DNA of 39,685 nucleotides from Leptospira_B sp964571605 (GCA_964571605.1 CAZNCS010000012.1:1-39685); one strand, 5' to 3'. Positions 7,143-15,920 are shown, counted from the stretch's first letter. The notes: generated by a model from the sequence alone, not told the origin. Program-made: numbers and translations.

Positions 7143-8108
7143 ATGCAATATCAGATCCCTCGACCTGTATTCATAAGATTTTTAACCCTAATTTTGTTTC
7201 TTTTGCCGACTGGATTCGAAGGTCTTCTCTCCGAATCTTCTCCTCTGATAGATATAGAGAAACTCGAAACGCATGTTCGCGAAATAATATCGGTCCATCC
7301 TTACCGAAATTTTGAAAACCCTTCTTCCTTAAACAAAACCGCGGATTATATTCTCAAAAACTTTAAAAAATTCGGTTATTTCCCCAAAGAACAGAAGTAT
7401 ATCGCAAATAAAATCGAATACAAAAATATTGAGGTTCGAATCGGATCCGGCAAAGGCAAAAAAATCGTAATCGGCGCTCATTACGATGTGGCCGGAGAAC
7501 AGTTCGGAGCCGACGATAATGCTTCCGGAGTTGCCGGACTGTTGGAAATCGCGAGAATACTCAAACAAAATGAAAAAACTCTTCAGTATGAAATCATCTT
7601 GGTAGCCTATACTTTGGAAGAACCCCCTTATTTTAGAACGGAAGAAATGGGGAGTTATATACATGCAAAATCTTTAAAGGATAAAAATGAAGATATCGAA
7701 TTGATGATCGCATTGGAAACTATCGGTTATTTTTCCGATAAAAAAGATTCCCAGGATTATCCGATTCGAATGATGAGAAAATTTTATCCGACCAAAGGAA
7801 ATTTTATCGCAGGTATAGGAGGAAAGGCAGAATCCGAAATTCTAAAACTTTTAAAGGAAGAATATAAAGAAAATACTAATCTCCCTTGTGAAACGCTCGT
7901 CGCTCCTCAAGGCCTAAAAGGTGTCGATTTTTCCGATCATTTGAATTATTGGATTTTCGGTTACAAAGCGATTATGATCACGGATACCGCTTTTTATAGA
8001 AATAAAAATTATCACGAGACTTCCGATACTATAGATACTTTGGATTTTCAAAGAATGAGCGAAACAATCAAAGGTATCGTTTTATTCATTTTAAACAATC
8101 GGATTTGA
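7143..8108 (+). CDS. M28-family zinc metallopeptidase, exported
   Basis: The 321-residue protein starts with a signal peptide or anchor (VFIRFLTLILFLLPTGFEG). It then has the M28 aminopeptidase core: IGAHYDV supplies a zinc histidine and aspartate, GADDNASGVAGLLEIARIL the bridging aspartate, YTLEEPPYF the glutamates, LETIGY, and NYHETSDTIDTLDF the C-terminal zinc histidine. The set of metal ligands appears complete, so activity as a di-zinc amino- or carboxypeptidase in the periplasm or outside the cell is expected. Substrate unknown. The putative lipoprotein gene is 12 bases upstream. Confidence 0.88.
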   Translation: MQYQIPRPVFIRFLTLILFLLPTGFEGLLSESSPLIDIEKLETHVREIISVHPYRNFENPSSLNKTADYILKNFKKFGYFPKEQKYIANKIEYKNIEVRIGSGKGKKIVIGAHYDVAGEQFGADDNASGVAGLLEIARILKQNEKTLQYEIILVAYTLEEPPYFRTEEMGSYIHAKSLKDKNEDIELMIALETIGYFSDKKDSQDYPIRMMRKFYPTKGNFIAGIGGKAESEILKLLKEEYKENTNLPCETLVAPQGLKGVDFSDHLNYWIFGYKAIMITDTAFYRNKNYHETSDTIDTLDFQRMSETIKGIVLFILNNRI

Positions 8109-8115
8109 CTTTCAG

Positions 8116-8129
8116 GTAGGACGTCCTAC
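8116..8129. repeat. Perfect 14-base palindrome GTAGGACGTCCTAC
   Basis: It sits between the M28 stop and the next start and is followed by TTTTTCTTTCT. It resembles the other GTAGGA-type repeats in the window with a CG centre. It may serve as a weak terminator after the peptidase, although without a loop the stem would lose its central bases. Confidence 0.55.
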
Positions 8130-8140
8130 TTTTTCTTTCT

Positions 8141-8503
8141 ATGGCAAAGAAAGATCAACTAGCAAGAGTTCGAAAAATCTGCCTCGCTTTGCCGGAAGCA
8201 ACTGAAAAGGAAGCTTGGGGATCTCCCACATTTCGGATCAAAAATAAAATGTTTGCGATGTTTTTGGATAATCATCATGGGGACGGAAGGATTGCACTTT
8301 GGTTGAAATCCACATTTGATGAGCAGGAAGCTCTGATCGAATTCGATCCGACTAAGTTTTTCAAACCACCTTATATGGGGCCAAGCGGTTGGATCGGTTT
8401 ACATTTGGATAAAAACTCGGATGCGGAAGTAAAAATGTATGTTCGAGAAGCGTATATTTTAGTTGCTCCTAAAAAGTTATTAATCTCTTCTAAGATGATA
8501 TAA
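8141..8503 (+). CDS. MmcQ/YjbR-family protein
   Basis: The 120-residue protein fits the MmcQ/YjbR fold. It has the conserved N-terminal CLALPEATEKEAWGSPTFRI, then KMFAMF, an IALWLKS strand, a PPYMGPSGWIGLHLD stretch and a C-terminal AYILVAPKKL helix. Members adopt a CyaY-like fold with suggested DNA binding, but no firm function is known. It ends tail-to-tail with the adenylate cyclase gene, with a 14-base overlap of coding ends, so no terminator separates the convergent genes. Confidence 0.88.
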   Translation: MAKKDQLARVRKICLALPEATEKEAWGSPTFRIKNKMFAMFLDNHHGDGRIALWLKSTFDEQEALIEFDPTKFFKPPYMGPSGWIGLHLDKNSDAEVKMYVREAYILVAPKKLLISSKMI

Positions 8504-9848
8504 CCTGCTCTCTTTTTCCGAATTTTCTTCCGTATTCTTCCCAAAACTTTGCATTCGGATTCCTAGGATTATTATGATCTCTATATTCTTTCTTCAGCCC
8601 TAATAAAAAGAACATCGCAGTTTTGCCTTTATTTTTTACAGGGAGTTTACCTCTGGCTTTGAACTGAAAAAAATCTTTGGTAAGATCCACTATCGACTGA
8701 GAAACATTTACCTTACCGGGTTCGCTATTGGATTCCATTCTGCTGGCAAGATTTACTGTATCTCCCCATACATCGTAGGAAAATTTTCTAGCCCCGATCA
8801 CTCCCGCGACCAAAGGCCCCGAATGAACTCCGATCCTCGCTCTCCAAGTCGGTCCTTTTTTAAGCTGTGACAATTCTTCCAAACGTTCCAACATTTCCAA
8901 TGCGGCCAAAAGACTATCTACCGCGTGTGAAGATCGATAGGAAGGAACGCCTGCCACACACATGTACGCATCTCCGATCGTTTTTAATTTCTCCAATTGA
9001 TGTGTTTCCGTAACGGAATCAAAATGCCGAAAGCAAAAATCCAACTCTTTCACCAAATCTCCGGGAGTTAACTTTTCCGCTATCGCGGTAAATCCGTAAA
9101 AATCCGTGAACAACACAGTGGCCTGAGAAATAAATCTAGGCTCCGAACTTCCGTATTTTTTTAATTCTTCCGCGGTCTCTTTTGGAAGAATATTCAGCAA
9201 AAGTAATTCTGTTTTTTCCTTCTCTTCCTTTAAAGAACGATCCGCCTCCCAGGCAGCATCAGCCAATTCTTTACCGATAAAGGAAAACCAAGCGACCACC
9301 AAAACCAAACTAGTAAAGTAAAAGTAATTTTGGTATTTCGGATTTAACTCGAGTATCGGATCGAAAAAATAAGGTAAAATATGAACGAGAACAAAAAGAA
9401 TGGCGAGGGATATTTCCATAATATAAATGGAAATTTTTTCCTCAGGAGGAAAGATATAAAACGGCAAAGCGAAACTCGCGATGATATACAAATCCAAACC
9501 GGCTTCCGTAGGTAGTATCCGAGAAATCATCATTAACTGCATGATTCCAACGAGACCCAACAAATTACGAGAGGCTCTATGCCAGGATATTATATTAAAC
9601 CATAGAACCAACGCATAACCGGCTATATTGAGCGACCAAAGCAAATACAACCAAATCGGAAAAATCAAACCGAAACTTGTAAAAATAATATAGTAAAGGA
9701 CGGTAAAAATCGCAGTGATCAAAACAACGGCGTTTGTAGCTACGATGTATCTCGCTCCGGAGTCGGACCCAACTCCTAAAGAAAGAAGACGTTTCCATAT
9801 ACTTTTTGGAATCTTACAATAATCCAACCAAACTCTAAGCCGATCCAT
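8490..9848 (-). CDS. Membrane-bound class III adenylate cyclase
   Basis: This 452-residue protein has about six membrane helices in residues 35-200, a short signalling linker, and a class III catalytic domain from about 240. Catalytic residues are complete: metal aspartates D249 (LFTDFYGFT) and D293 (TIGDAYM), adenine-selecting K289 and D359 (YDVWGD), and transition-state N366 and R370. The Lys/Asp pair points to ATP rather than GTP. It would make cAMP at the inner membrane in response to an unknown signal, as a dimer. I chose ATG 9848; the frame opens at a TTG three codons earlier. It is the most downstream of a run of minus-strand genes that includes a second cyclase. Confidence 0.93.
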   Translation of the reverse strand: MDRLRVWLDYCKIPKSIWKRLLSLGVGSDSGARYIVATNAVVLITAIFTVLYYIIFTSFGLIFPIWLYLLWSLNIAGYALVLWFNIISWHRASRNLLGLVGIMQLMMISRILPTEAGLDLYIIASFALPFYIFPPEEKISIYIMEISLAILFVLVHILPYFFDPILELNPKYQNYFYFTSLVLVVAWFSFIGKELADAAWEADRSLKEEKEKTELLLLNILPKETAEELKKYGSSEPRFISQATVLFTDFYGFTAIAEKLTPGDLVKELDFCFRHFDSVTETHQLEKLKTIGDAYMCVAGVPSYRSSHAVDSLLAALEMLERLEELSQLKKGPTWRARIGVHSGPLVAGVIGARKFSYDVWGDTVNLASRMESNSEPGKVNVSQSIVDLTKDFFQFKARGKLPVKNKGKTAMFFLLGLKKEYRDHNNPRNPNAKFWEEYGRKFGKREQVISS

Positions 9849-9960
9849 AGGCGCCAAATTCTTCCGAACGTTTGGACCCTGAAAAGCCGGATTTCTTTCA
9901 GATCAAAAAAATACGTATTCGATGTTAGTGGCAAAGAGTTTCAGGACCGAAATAAAGAAC

Positions 9961-10512
9961 CTAGTCCAAAGGCATCAGATATTTCGTATTCTTTTCCACG
10001 ATCGGTTCGTAAATTTCCATGGAGCTCCGTCCTTTTAAATCACAACCCCTTTTTTCACATGCCTCCATCAACTTCGGATATACCCGATAAATCCCCACAA
10101 AGATGGAGAAAAAACTTTTAAGCGGGAAATCTACTACCAAATATTTACGTGCGGGTATAGTACGAGCTGCTAGAGGTAAGGACAAACCGCTCGGGACATC
10201 GGTAATAGGAGACAAAAATAAAGCGCCTACTTCCGCTCTCAGTTGCTCCTTCGGAACTGTATTCGGGTTGTCCAAATAGATTCCAAAAAGTTTATATTCT
10301 TTCAGCCCTTTTTCGGGAAATTCCTTTTGAATGGATTCAAAAGTTTCTCCTACATTTCTGTAATCTCCGGTTCTATTATGGGAGATTGCATAAAACGGAC
10401 CCAATGTTTCTTCTCGGACTTGAATAGGATCGAATCCGCCTAGATAATAATAAAAACCGACCAGCAGAACGACTAAGGAAAATAGAATGTAGAGTGCAAT
10501 TTTGCCTTTCAT
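9961..10512 (-). CDS. Membrane-anchored GyrI-like small-molecule-binding domain protein
   Basis: The 183-residue protein has an N-terminal helix (KIALYILFSLVVLLVGFYYYLGG) and then a GyrI-like/SOUL-type domain. Visible features are YRNVGETFESIQKEF, GIYLDNPNTVPKEQLRAEVGALF, and a IPARKYLVVDFPLKS stretch. The DNP-x-x-VP-x-x-x-LR-x-x-VG block is the kind seen in TEX264-type GyrI-like proteins. Such domains usually bind small hydrophobic or cationic molecules. ATG 10512 has GAGG six bases upstream. It lies between two cyclase genes on the same strand, so a ligand-sensing role in that cluster is possible but unproven. Confidence 0.75.
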   Translation of the reverse strand: MKGKIALYILFSLVVLLVGFYYYLGGFDPIQVREETLGPFYAISHNRTGDYRNVGETFESIQKEFPEKGLKEYKLFGIYLDNPNTVPKEQLRAEVGALFLSPITDVPSGLSLPLAARTIPARKYLVVDFPLKSFFSIFVGIYRVYPKLMEACEKRGCDLKGRSSMEIYEPIVEKNTKYLMPLD

Positions 10513-10562
10513 AAACAACCTCGAATCGGCTCTTATTTATCCGTAAAAAACGAAAAAGCAAG

Positions 10563-11717
10563 TTAGTTTTTATCCAAGGGCGAATAGATATTTTTCTCAC
10601 CGGTGATTCCTTTCAGAGTCCTTACGCCGATCAGATCGAATCTTTCCTTCCCGACTTTTTCCGCAAAATCTTCGGTCGTCAAAATATTCTTTCTAAAATC
10701 TTTACAAAGAGATTCGACTCGAAACGCTTGGTTCACCGCATTTCCGATGACTGTAAAATCCAATCGATTTTTTGCGCCTATGTTTCCGTACACTACATCT
10801 CCCACGTTCAACGCCATTCCCAAATTGATCGGGCAATCCGGATTCTCCCGATTCCACAAGTTTACGGAATCGTCGATCTTCTGAGCGGCTCGTAACGCGG
10901 ACATACACGCGTGTTTCGGATCGTCTTTGGCGGGAAAGATCGCAAGGATCGCGTCCCCTATGAATTTTAGAATTTCACCTTTCTCTTCTTGGATAGGCTC
11001 CGCAGTTAGTTCGAAATAATGGTCTAAAATCTCCACGATTCTTTTCGGAGAATTGTTTTCACTCAAGGAAGAAAAGTCCCGGAGATCAGCGCAAAGAATC
11101 GCAGCGTAAATGGATTCTCCCGTTCCTCTTCTAAACTCTCCCGACAAAACTCTCTTAGAAGCGTTTTGTCCTAGATACACTTCCAAAAGTTCTACGGTGG
11201 CGAATTTTCTGGATTCTAAATCCATACGTAGGGACAAAACACCCATAATCGATCGGAGAGATTCTATCTGTTCTTCCGTAAATCCTTCGGGCAGGTCCGT
11301 TGTCCAAGACACTACGCTTCCCATATTGAGTCCAAATGTGGCGCGAAAGATGCAGTAGTCGGTTCCACCTTTTTCTTTCAACTCTACGCAGATGGGATAC
11401 GAGAGATCCGCTTCCGGTCCCACAAGTCTACAACGTATGAAATCTTTAATTCCTTTTCGAATCAAATAGATGGGGCTATCTAAGTATTGTTGTTCGTCCA
11501 AAGTGCTGTGAGGGATTAAGAGCAACTTGGTCTCTTCTCCTCTGATCCAAATGATGGACTTCACAGTCACTTCGGGGTGCATGGTCGGGATGCTCGAAAA
11601 GAATCTCCAAATCGGAATTCCGGCACTGACGAGTTTTAGATTGAGTTCTTCGAGTAATTCTTTTGTATCGAGATTTCTGGAATCAGAATTAGATAACCAA
11701 TCTATAATCTCTTTCAT
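10563..11717 (-). CDS. Soluble class III adenylate cyclase
   Basis: The 384-residue protein lacks membrane helices. Its N-terminal half carries the GIPIWRFFSSIPTMHPEV and SIIWIRG motifs typical of the sensor-like half of rhizobial and leptospiral cyclases. The C-terminal half is a class III domain with metal aspartates D211 and D255, substrate K251, T322 in the second adenine-selecting position (class IIIb style), N329 and R333. It should produce cAMP; the input signal is unknown. I chose ATG 11717, because the longer frame would run into the adenosine deaminase gene. The gap to that gene is 23 bases on the same strand, which suggests co-transcription. Confidence 0.92.
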   Translation of the reverse strand: MKEIIDWLSNSDSRNLDTKELLEELNLKLVSAGIPIWRFFSSIPTMHPEVTVKSIIWIRGEETKLLLIPHSTLDEQQYLDSPIYLIRKGIKDFIRCRLVGPEADLSYPICVELKEKGGTDYCIFRATFGLNMGSVVSWTTDLPEGFTEEQIESLRSIMGVLSLRMDLESRKFATVELLEVYLGQNASKRVLSGEFRRGTGESIYAAILCADLRDFSSLSENNSPKRIVEILDHYFELTAEPIQEEKGEILKFIGDAILAIFPAKDDPKHACMSALRAAQKIDDSVNLWNRENPDCPINLGMALNVGDVVYGNIGAKNRLDFTVIGNAVNQAFRVESLCKDFRKNILTTEDFAEKVGKERFDLIGVRTLKGITGEKNIYSPLDKN

Positions 11718-11740
11718 TGTAAATGCAGAGGGAAAAGATT

Positions 11741-13075
11741 CTATTTTAAAACCGGTCCAAAAAGTCCGTATTTCTCTTTGACCTTTTTGATTTTCACTTC
11801 CATCTCTTTCCAAAGACTTTCTTTTTGAGGATGGAAAGTGGCGAACACTCCCTGACGGACCAAGTCCACAATCTCTTCTAAGGAAAAATCCAAAAATCTC
11901 CAAAGTTTGAAGTATTCGTAAGTAAGATTTACATTGAAAATTTCAGGATCGTCCGTATTGATACAAAGAGGAATCCCTTGATCGTAATAGTATCGAACCG
12001 GGTGATTTTGTTCTTTGCGTACGTATTTTCCGGTAAACACATTAGACGTTACACAGATTTCGATCGGAATTTTTTTCTCGCGGAGATAGTTCACTAATTC
12101 CGGATCTTGGATGGCCGAGGTTCCGTGTCCGATACGTTCGGCTTTACAAATTTCCACGGCCTCCCAAATCGCCCAAGGTCCGTCGTCTTCTCCAGAGTGG
12201 GCTACAACTCTTAATCCGGCTTCTCTTGCTTTTCTAAATACTTCGCCGTAATCTCTGGCAGGGCCCATAAGTTCCGCGCCTCCTAGTCCGATTCCGATCA
12301 CTTCTTTGTGTTTTAGTTTCAGAACCCGATTCAGGTTATTCATCGCGTTTTCAGGACCGAAGGAGCGGGAGACATCCACAAGGATTCTGATTTCAATTCC
12401 GTCTTTTGCCTTTTCTTCCCGGATTCCTTCCACGAGTTGAGCTACCATCTCGTCGAAATCCAATCCGTTTTGGATAAATTTGGAAGGAGCGAAGAATACT
12501 TCGGTGTATAGAATATTATTGGTTCTCATATACTCCGCCAAACTTCCTACGAAATAGTAAAGGTCAGCGGGTTCTTTTACAAGACTTTGGATGAAGAAAA
12601 AGACCTGAATGAAACCGTTCAAATCTTTGAAATTGAATTTAGCTTCGAACTCTTCGTCAGTGAGTTGGATTCCGTTTTTTGCCATGAGTTTTTTCATGGT
12701 GTCTTTATTTACACAGGCTTCCAAATGGAGATGGATTTCAGTCTTAGGTAATTCGCGGATAAAATTGATAACGTCCTGGTCTTGGAGTTTTTTAGAAGAA
12801 AGATCCGTAGGCTCCAAAAGAGCCGAAGCGGTTTGCCTGCCCGCTTCGAAAGATTCTGAGTCCCCTAAAAGCCAGCGAGGAGGATCTGAAATCTCCAAAT
12901 CCAAGAGACGAATTCTTTCGTTGAGTAAATTATTGATCTGTTTGTCGAAAGAAATTTGAAGAGAGGAAGAATAAGGACGATCGGCAGGGAGCCTGCTCTT
13001 AAGACGGTTTAATTCGGAAACATCCCGGTCTAAGATCCGGATTCTGTCCAAAATTTCAGTGAAGGTTAAACCCAC
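11741..13075 (-). CDS. Adenosine deaminase-family protein with N-terminal extension
   Basis: The 444-residue enzyme has all ADA zinc and catalytic residues: HLH at 115-117 (KTEIHLHLEA), H293 and E296 (VVAHSGED), H317 (ERIGHG) and D375/D376 (NTDDPEIF). It should deaminate adenosine or a related purine to the inosine form in the cytoplasm. About 105 residues precede the catalytic core. This extension is not found in typical bacterial ADA and is helical and charged. The start is a GTG at 13075 with no obvious Shine-Dalgarno, and no ATG precedes the active site, so the start is uncertain. It is followed 23 bases later by a cyclase. Confidence 0.88.
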   Translation of the reverse strand: MGLTFTEILDRIRILDRDVSELNRLKSRLPADRPYSSSLQISFDKQINNLLNERIRLLDLEISDPPRWLLGDSESFEAGRQTASALLEPTDLSSKKLQDQDVINFIRELPKTEIHLHLEACVNKDTMKKLMAKNGIQLTDEEFEAKFNFKDLNGFIQVFFFIQSLVKEPADLYYFVGSLAEYMRTNNILYTEVFFAPSKFIQNGLDFDEMVAQLVEGIREEKAKDGIEIRILVDVSRSFGPENAMNNLNRVLKLKHKEVIGIGLGGAELMGPARDYGEVFRKAREAGLRVVAHSGEDDGPWAIWEAVEICKAERIGHGTSAIQDPELVNYLREKKIPIEICVTSNVFTGKYVRKEQNHPVRYYYDQGIPLCINTDDPEIFNVNLTYEYFKLWRFLDFSLEEIVDLVRQGVFATFHPQKESLWKEMEVKIKKVKEKYGLFGPVLK

Positions 13076-13194
13076 GTGAGCAGCGTAAGGAAGACCCCTC
13101 CGGATTTCAATTCCTAAAAAGATTCTACCGGTTTTCCCCTTATCTTTTCCGAAATTTCGCCGATCTTTATGGAAGCGCCGGAGGATTTTGTCGC

Positions 13195-14391
13195 ATGATC
13201 ACAGCCAGGAAAACGTATCTACCATTCGCCCTACCCTCAATTTCAGAAAAAGCGATAGAAGAAGTAGCTGCGGTACTCCGCTCCGGCTGGATCACTTCCG
13301 GCCCTAAAGTAAAAGAATTCGAAGAAGAATTTGCCAGATATGTCGGAGCCGATTTTGCCCTGGCTCTAAATTCGGCCACTGCCGGTTTACATCTGGCTTT
13401 GGAAGCGATCGGACTTTGTTCGGAAGACGCAGTTTTAGTTCCTACAGTTACATTCACCGCTACCGCGGAAACCGTTTGCTATTTCGGCGCGGAACCGATT
13501 CTAACCGATGTCGATCCGATTTATAATATCATGACCGAACATTCCTTGCGACAAACGATCGAAAAAGAATGTATTTTTTCCAAAGGAAGCCTGGTACATA
13601 AAAAAACCGGAAAAACCGTCCGTGCAGTTATGCCGGTTCACTTAGCTGGAGTCGTCTGCGATATGGATGCACTGAACTCTCTTGCCAGAGAATATCATCT
13701 TTATGTAATTGAAGATTCGGCCCATGCCTTCCCCGCGACTTACAAAGAAAAAAAAGTAGGAACCCACGGAGATTTTACGGTGTTCAGCTTTTACGCTACA
13801 AAAGGAATCACAACTGGAGAAGGCGGAATGGTCACCACTCGCCACGCTCATTTCGCGGAACGTATAAAATTGATGCGTTTGCACGGAATCAATCGGGAGA
13901 CTTACGGTCGTCCGGGTTGGTATTACGAAGTGGTTTCTCCTGGATTTAAATACAATATGAGCGATATCGCCGCGGCAATCGGTTTGGTCCAACTTTCTGA
14001 AGCGGAAGAACTTTGGAGAAGAAGGTCCCTAATCGCTCAAATTTATCGCTCCGAATTCGCAAATCTTCCTTTCCTACATTTGCCACTTCAACCGAAAGAT
14101 GGAGAACATTCTTGGCATTTATTCCGAGTGGAATTGGATACGGTTCCCGGAAAAATCAGCCGGGACATTTTTTGTTCTGAATTACAAAAACGAAATATAG
14201 GAACGAGTCTACATTTTATTCCACTTTACGAACATCCTTTTTACCAAAGATTCGGATACGATAGAAAAAATTATCCAAATGCGGATTCTATGTACAAACG
14301 TACACTATCTTTACCTTTATTTGCAGGAATGAACGATGAGGATATCGAAGACGTGGTGACTGCGGTAAAAGTTATTTTAACCGGGCTATAA
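13195..14391 (+). CDS. DegT/DnrJ/EryC1/StrS-family PLP aminotransferase
   Basis: The 398-residue enzyme belongs to the sugar aminotransferase family. It has LRSGWITSGPKVKEFEEEFA near the start, PVHLAGVVCDMDAL, the IEDSAH block (D174, H177) that contacts PLP, and the FSFYATKGITTGEGG motif whose K203 forms the Schiff base. Members transaminate nucleotide-linked keto sugars, for example in the perosamine or 4-amino-arabinose pathways, using glutamate. GGAGG lies 12 bases upstream of ATG 13195. No other nucleotide-sugar genes are nearby, so its product and pathway cannot be told from context. It is transcribed away from the adenosine deaminase gene. Confidence 0.93.
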   Translation: MITARKTYLPFALPSISEKAIEEVAAVLRSGWITSGPKVKEFEEEFARYVGADFALALNSATAGLHLALEAIGLCSEDAVLVPTVTFTATAETVCYFGAEPILTDVDPIYNIMTEHSLRQTIEKECIFSKGSLVHKKTGKTVRAVMPVHLAGVVCDMDALNSLAREYHLYVIEDSAHAFPATYKEKKVGTHGDFTVFSFYATKGITTGEGGMVTTRHAHFAERIKLMRLHGINRETYGRPGWYYEVVSPGFKYNMSDIAAAIGLVQLSEAEELWRRRSLIAQIYRSEFANLPFLHLPLQPKDGEHSWHLFRVELDTVPGKISRDIFCSELQKRNIGTSLHFIPLYEHPFYQRFGYDRKNYPNADSMYKRTLSLPLFAGMNDEDIEDVVTAVKVILTGL

Positions 14392-14410
14392 TCGCCTGGT
14401 CGAAAGATAA

Positions 14411-15010
14411 CTATTTAAAGAATATATAAAATAAAAATACTTTTACGAAAAGGACCAGAAAGCCGTCCTCTAAATCGGATGCTTCTTCCGCCTTATCGAA
14501 AGAAGTAAGAGCGATCATCCATTCTTCCACTTCTTCTGCAATTTCGGAATCGTCAAATTGAGACAAATCTATTTTTCTGAATCCGGCTTTCGGAATTTCC
14601 ACACCGCATACGGAGCATAGATCGGAAAGTATATCCAAAGATTCTTCCCTTACCAAAGCAGAAAATTCTCCCATTTCCTTGGTCTCGATCAAAACAGCTT
14701 GGCCAAGTTCCAGAACATCTTCCATCACCGACTCGGAACCTTCTTCTTCTGCAAGATCTCGCCAAGAACGAAGAGAATCCAAAAGTAAATCCGCGAGTTC
14801 CAAAACTTTTTCCGAAGCCTCCCCTTTCAGAGTTTCCGGAAAATCTTTCGGAAGTCCCTCAATCCAGGCTGTCTGAACCGCTTGGATTGCTCCTTCTCCG
14901 TTACTTAAAAAACGAAGAAGTAAATACACGAGCGCCCAGGTGTTTTCTTTGTGTTTGTTTTCCAAATAGAAGGTTTGGATGGATTTGAATTCTTTAAGGG
15001 GAAAAGACAT
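14411..15010 (-). CDS. Conserved-looking acidic protein of unknown function
   Basis: The 199-residue product starts MSFPLKEFKSIQTFYLENKHKEN and is mostly helical and strongly acidic in the middle and end (SWRDLAEEEGSESVMEDVLELG, FDDSEIAEEVEEWM). The last 14 residues are hydrophobic (FLVLFVKVFLFYIFF) and could be a tail anchor. I chose ATG 15010, since the longer open frame runs antisense through the amidase gene. It converges with the aminotransferase and is divergent from the Nit1-like gene. No domain recognised. Confidence 0.65.
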   Translation of the reverse strand: MSFPLKEFKSIQTFYLENKHKENTWALVYLLLRFLSNGEGAIQAVQTAWIEGLPKDFPETLKGEASEKVLELADLLLDSLRSWRDLAEEEGSESVMEDVLELGQAVLIETKEMGEFSALVREESLDILSDLCSVCGVEIPKAGFRKIDLSQFDDSEIAEEVEEWMIALTSFDKAEEASDLEDGFLVLFVKVFLFYIFFK

Positions 15011-15104
15011 ACAACTACAAAATTTCCCGCTTAAACTAGGTGACAAGTACAATGCGACGAATAATACATTTTGCAATTTGTCAGGGACATGAAATACTTT
15101 CCCT

Positions 15105-15920
15105 ATGCCCCATTTTAGAGTAGGCCTAGTCCAGCTAAACAGCAATTCGGATTTGGATTCGAATTTAAACAAATGCGAAGAATTCATACGTGAAGCGGCG
15201 GATGGAGGAGCAAAATTAGTCGGCCTTCCGGAAAATTTTCCTTTTTTAGGTCCCGAGTTGGAAAAATTGGAAAGAGGAAAGGAAATCGAAAAAAGGTCTC
15301 GGGAGCTTTTATACCGTAATTCACAAAAACATAAAATATACATTCTCGCGGGCGGTTATCCTAATCCTTCTTCCGAAGGAAAAGTTTATAATACGGCTTC
15401 CCTATATGGTCCCGACGGGGTCGAAAAATTCAGATATCATAAAATTCATTTATTCGATACCGACCCCGGAGATGGAATCGAATACAGAGAATCTAGAAGT
15501 GTAGAAGCCGGCGCAGAAATTCCTTCGGTATATCATAGTCTGGAATTGGGTAAAATCTCCAGCGTAATCTGCTATGATCTCAGATTTCCGGAATTATTCC
15601 GTGCACTTGCAGACCGTGGAAGTGAAATTATTTTTGTCCCTTCCGCTTTTACAAAACTGACCGGACAAGCCCATTGGGAAATATTACTCAGGGCGAGAGC
15701 CATCGAAAACCAATGTTTTATATTGGCCCCCGCACAAACCGGTTCACACGGCAAAGGGCGGGAAACTTACGGTCATTCCATGGCAATCAATCCTTGGGGT
15801 GAAGTGATCGCAAATGCGGAAGAGGGAGAGAAAGTAATTTTTGCGGAAATCGACTTGGATCAAGTGGAGAAGGTACGCAAAAAAATCCCCGCCTTAAAAC
15901 ATAGAAAAGAGTTTCTTTGA
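15105..15920 (+). CDS. Carbon-nitrogen hydrolase, Nit1-like (deaminated glutathione amidase type)
   Basis: The 271-residue protein has the nitrilase-superfamily catalytic triad: E43 (GLPEN), K113 (YHKIHLFDTD) and C156 (ICYDLRFPEL). The KIHLFD stretch and the C-terminal IPALKHRKEFL are typical of the Nit1/Nit2-like branch. Nit1-type enzymes remove the amide from deaminated glutathione, a metabolite-repair reaction, and Nit2 members act on alpha-ketoglutaramate. The substrate here is inferred from motif resemblance only. It is monocistronic by position. Confidence 0.87.
   Translation: MPHFRVGLVQLNSNSDLDSNLNKCEEFIREAADGGAKLVGLPENFPFLGPELEKLERGKEIEKRSRELLYRNSQKHKIYILAGGYPNPSSEGKVYNTASLYGPDGVEKFRYHKIHLFDTDPGDGIEYRESRSVEAGAEIPSVYHSLELGKISSVICYDLRFPELFRALADRGSEIIFVPSAFTKLTGQAHWEILLRARAIENQCFILAPAQTGSHGKGRETYGHSMAINPWGEVIANAEEGEKVIFAEIDLDQVEKVRKKIPALKHRKEFL

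Noticed and set aside
11718..11903. N-terminal extension of the soluble cyclase
   Set aside because: It would overlap the adenosine deaminase coding region, and ATG 11717 fits the gap after that gene.
15011..15343. Extra 111 residues on the acidic unknown protein
   Set aside because: They are antisense to the Nit1-like amidase, and ATG 15010 starts the supported frame.
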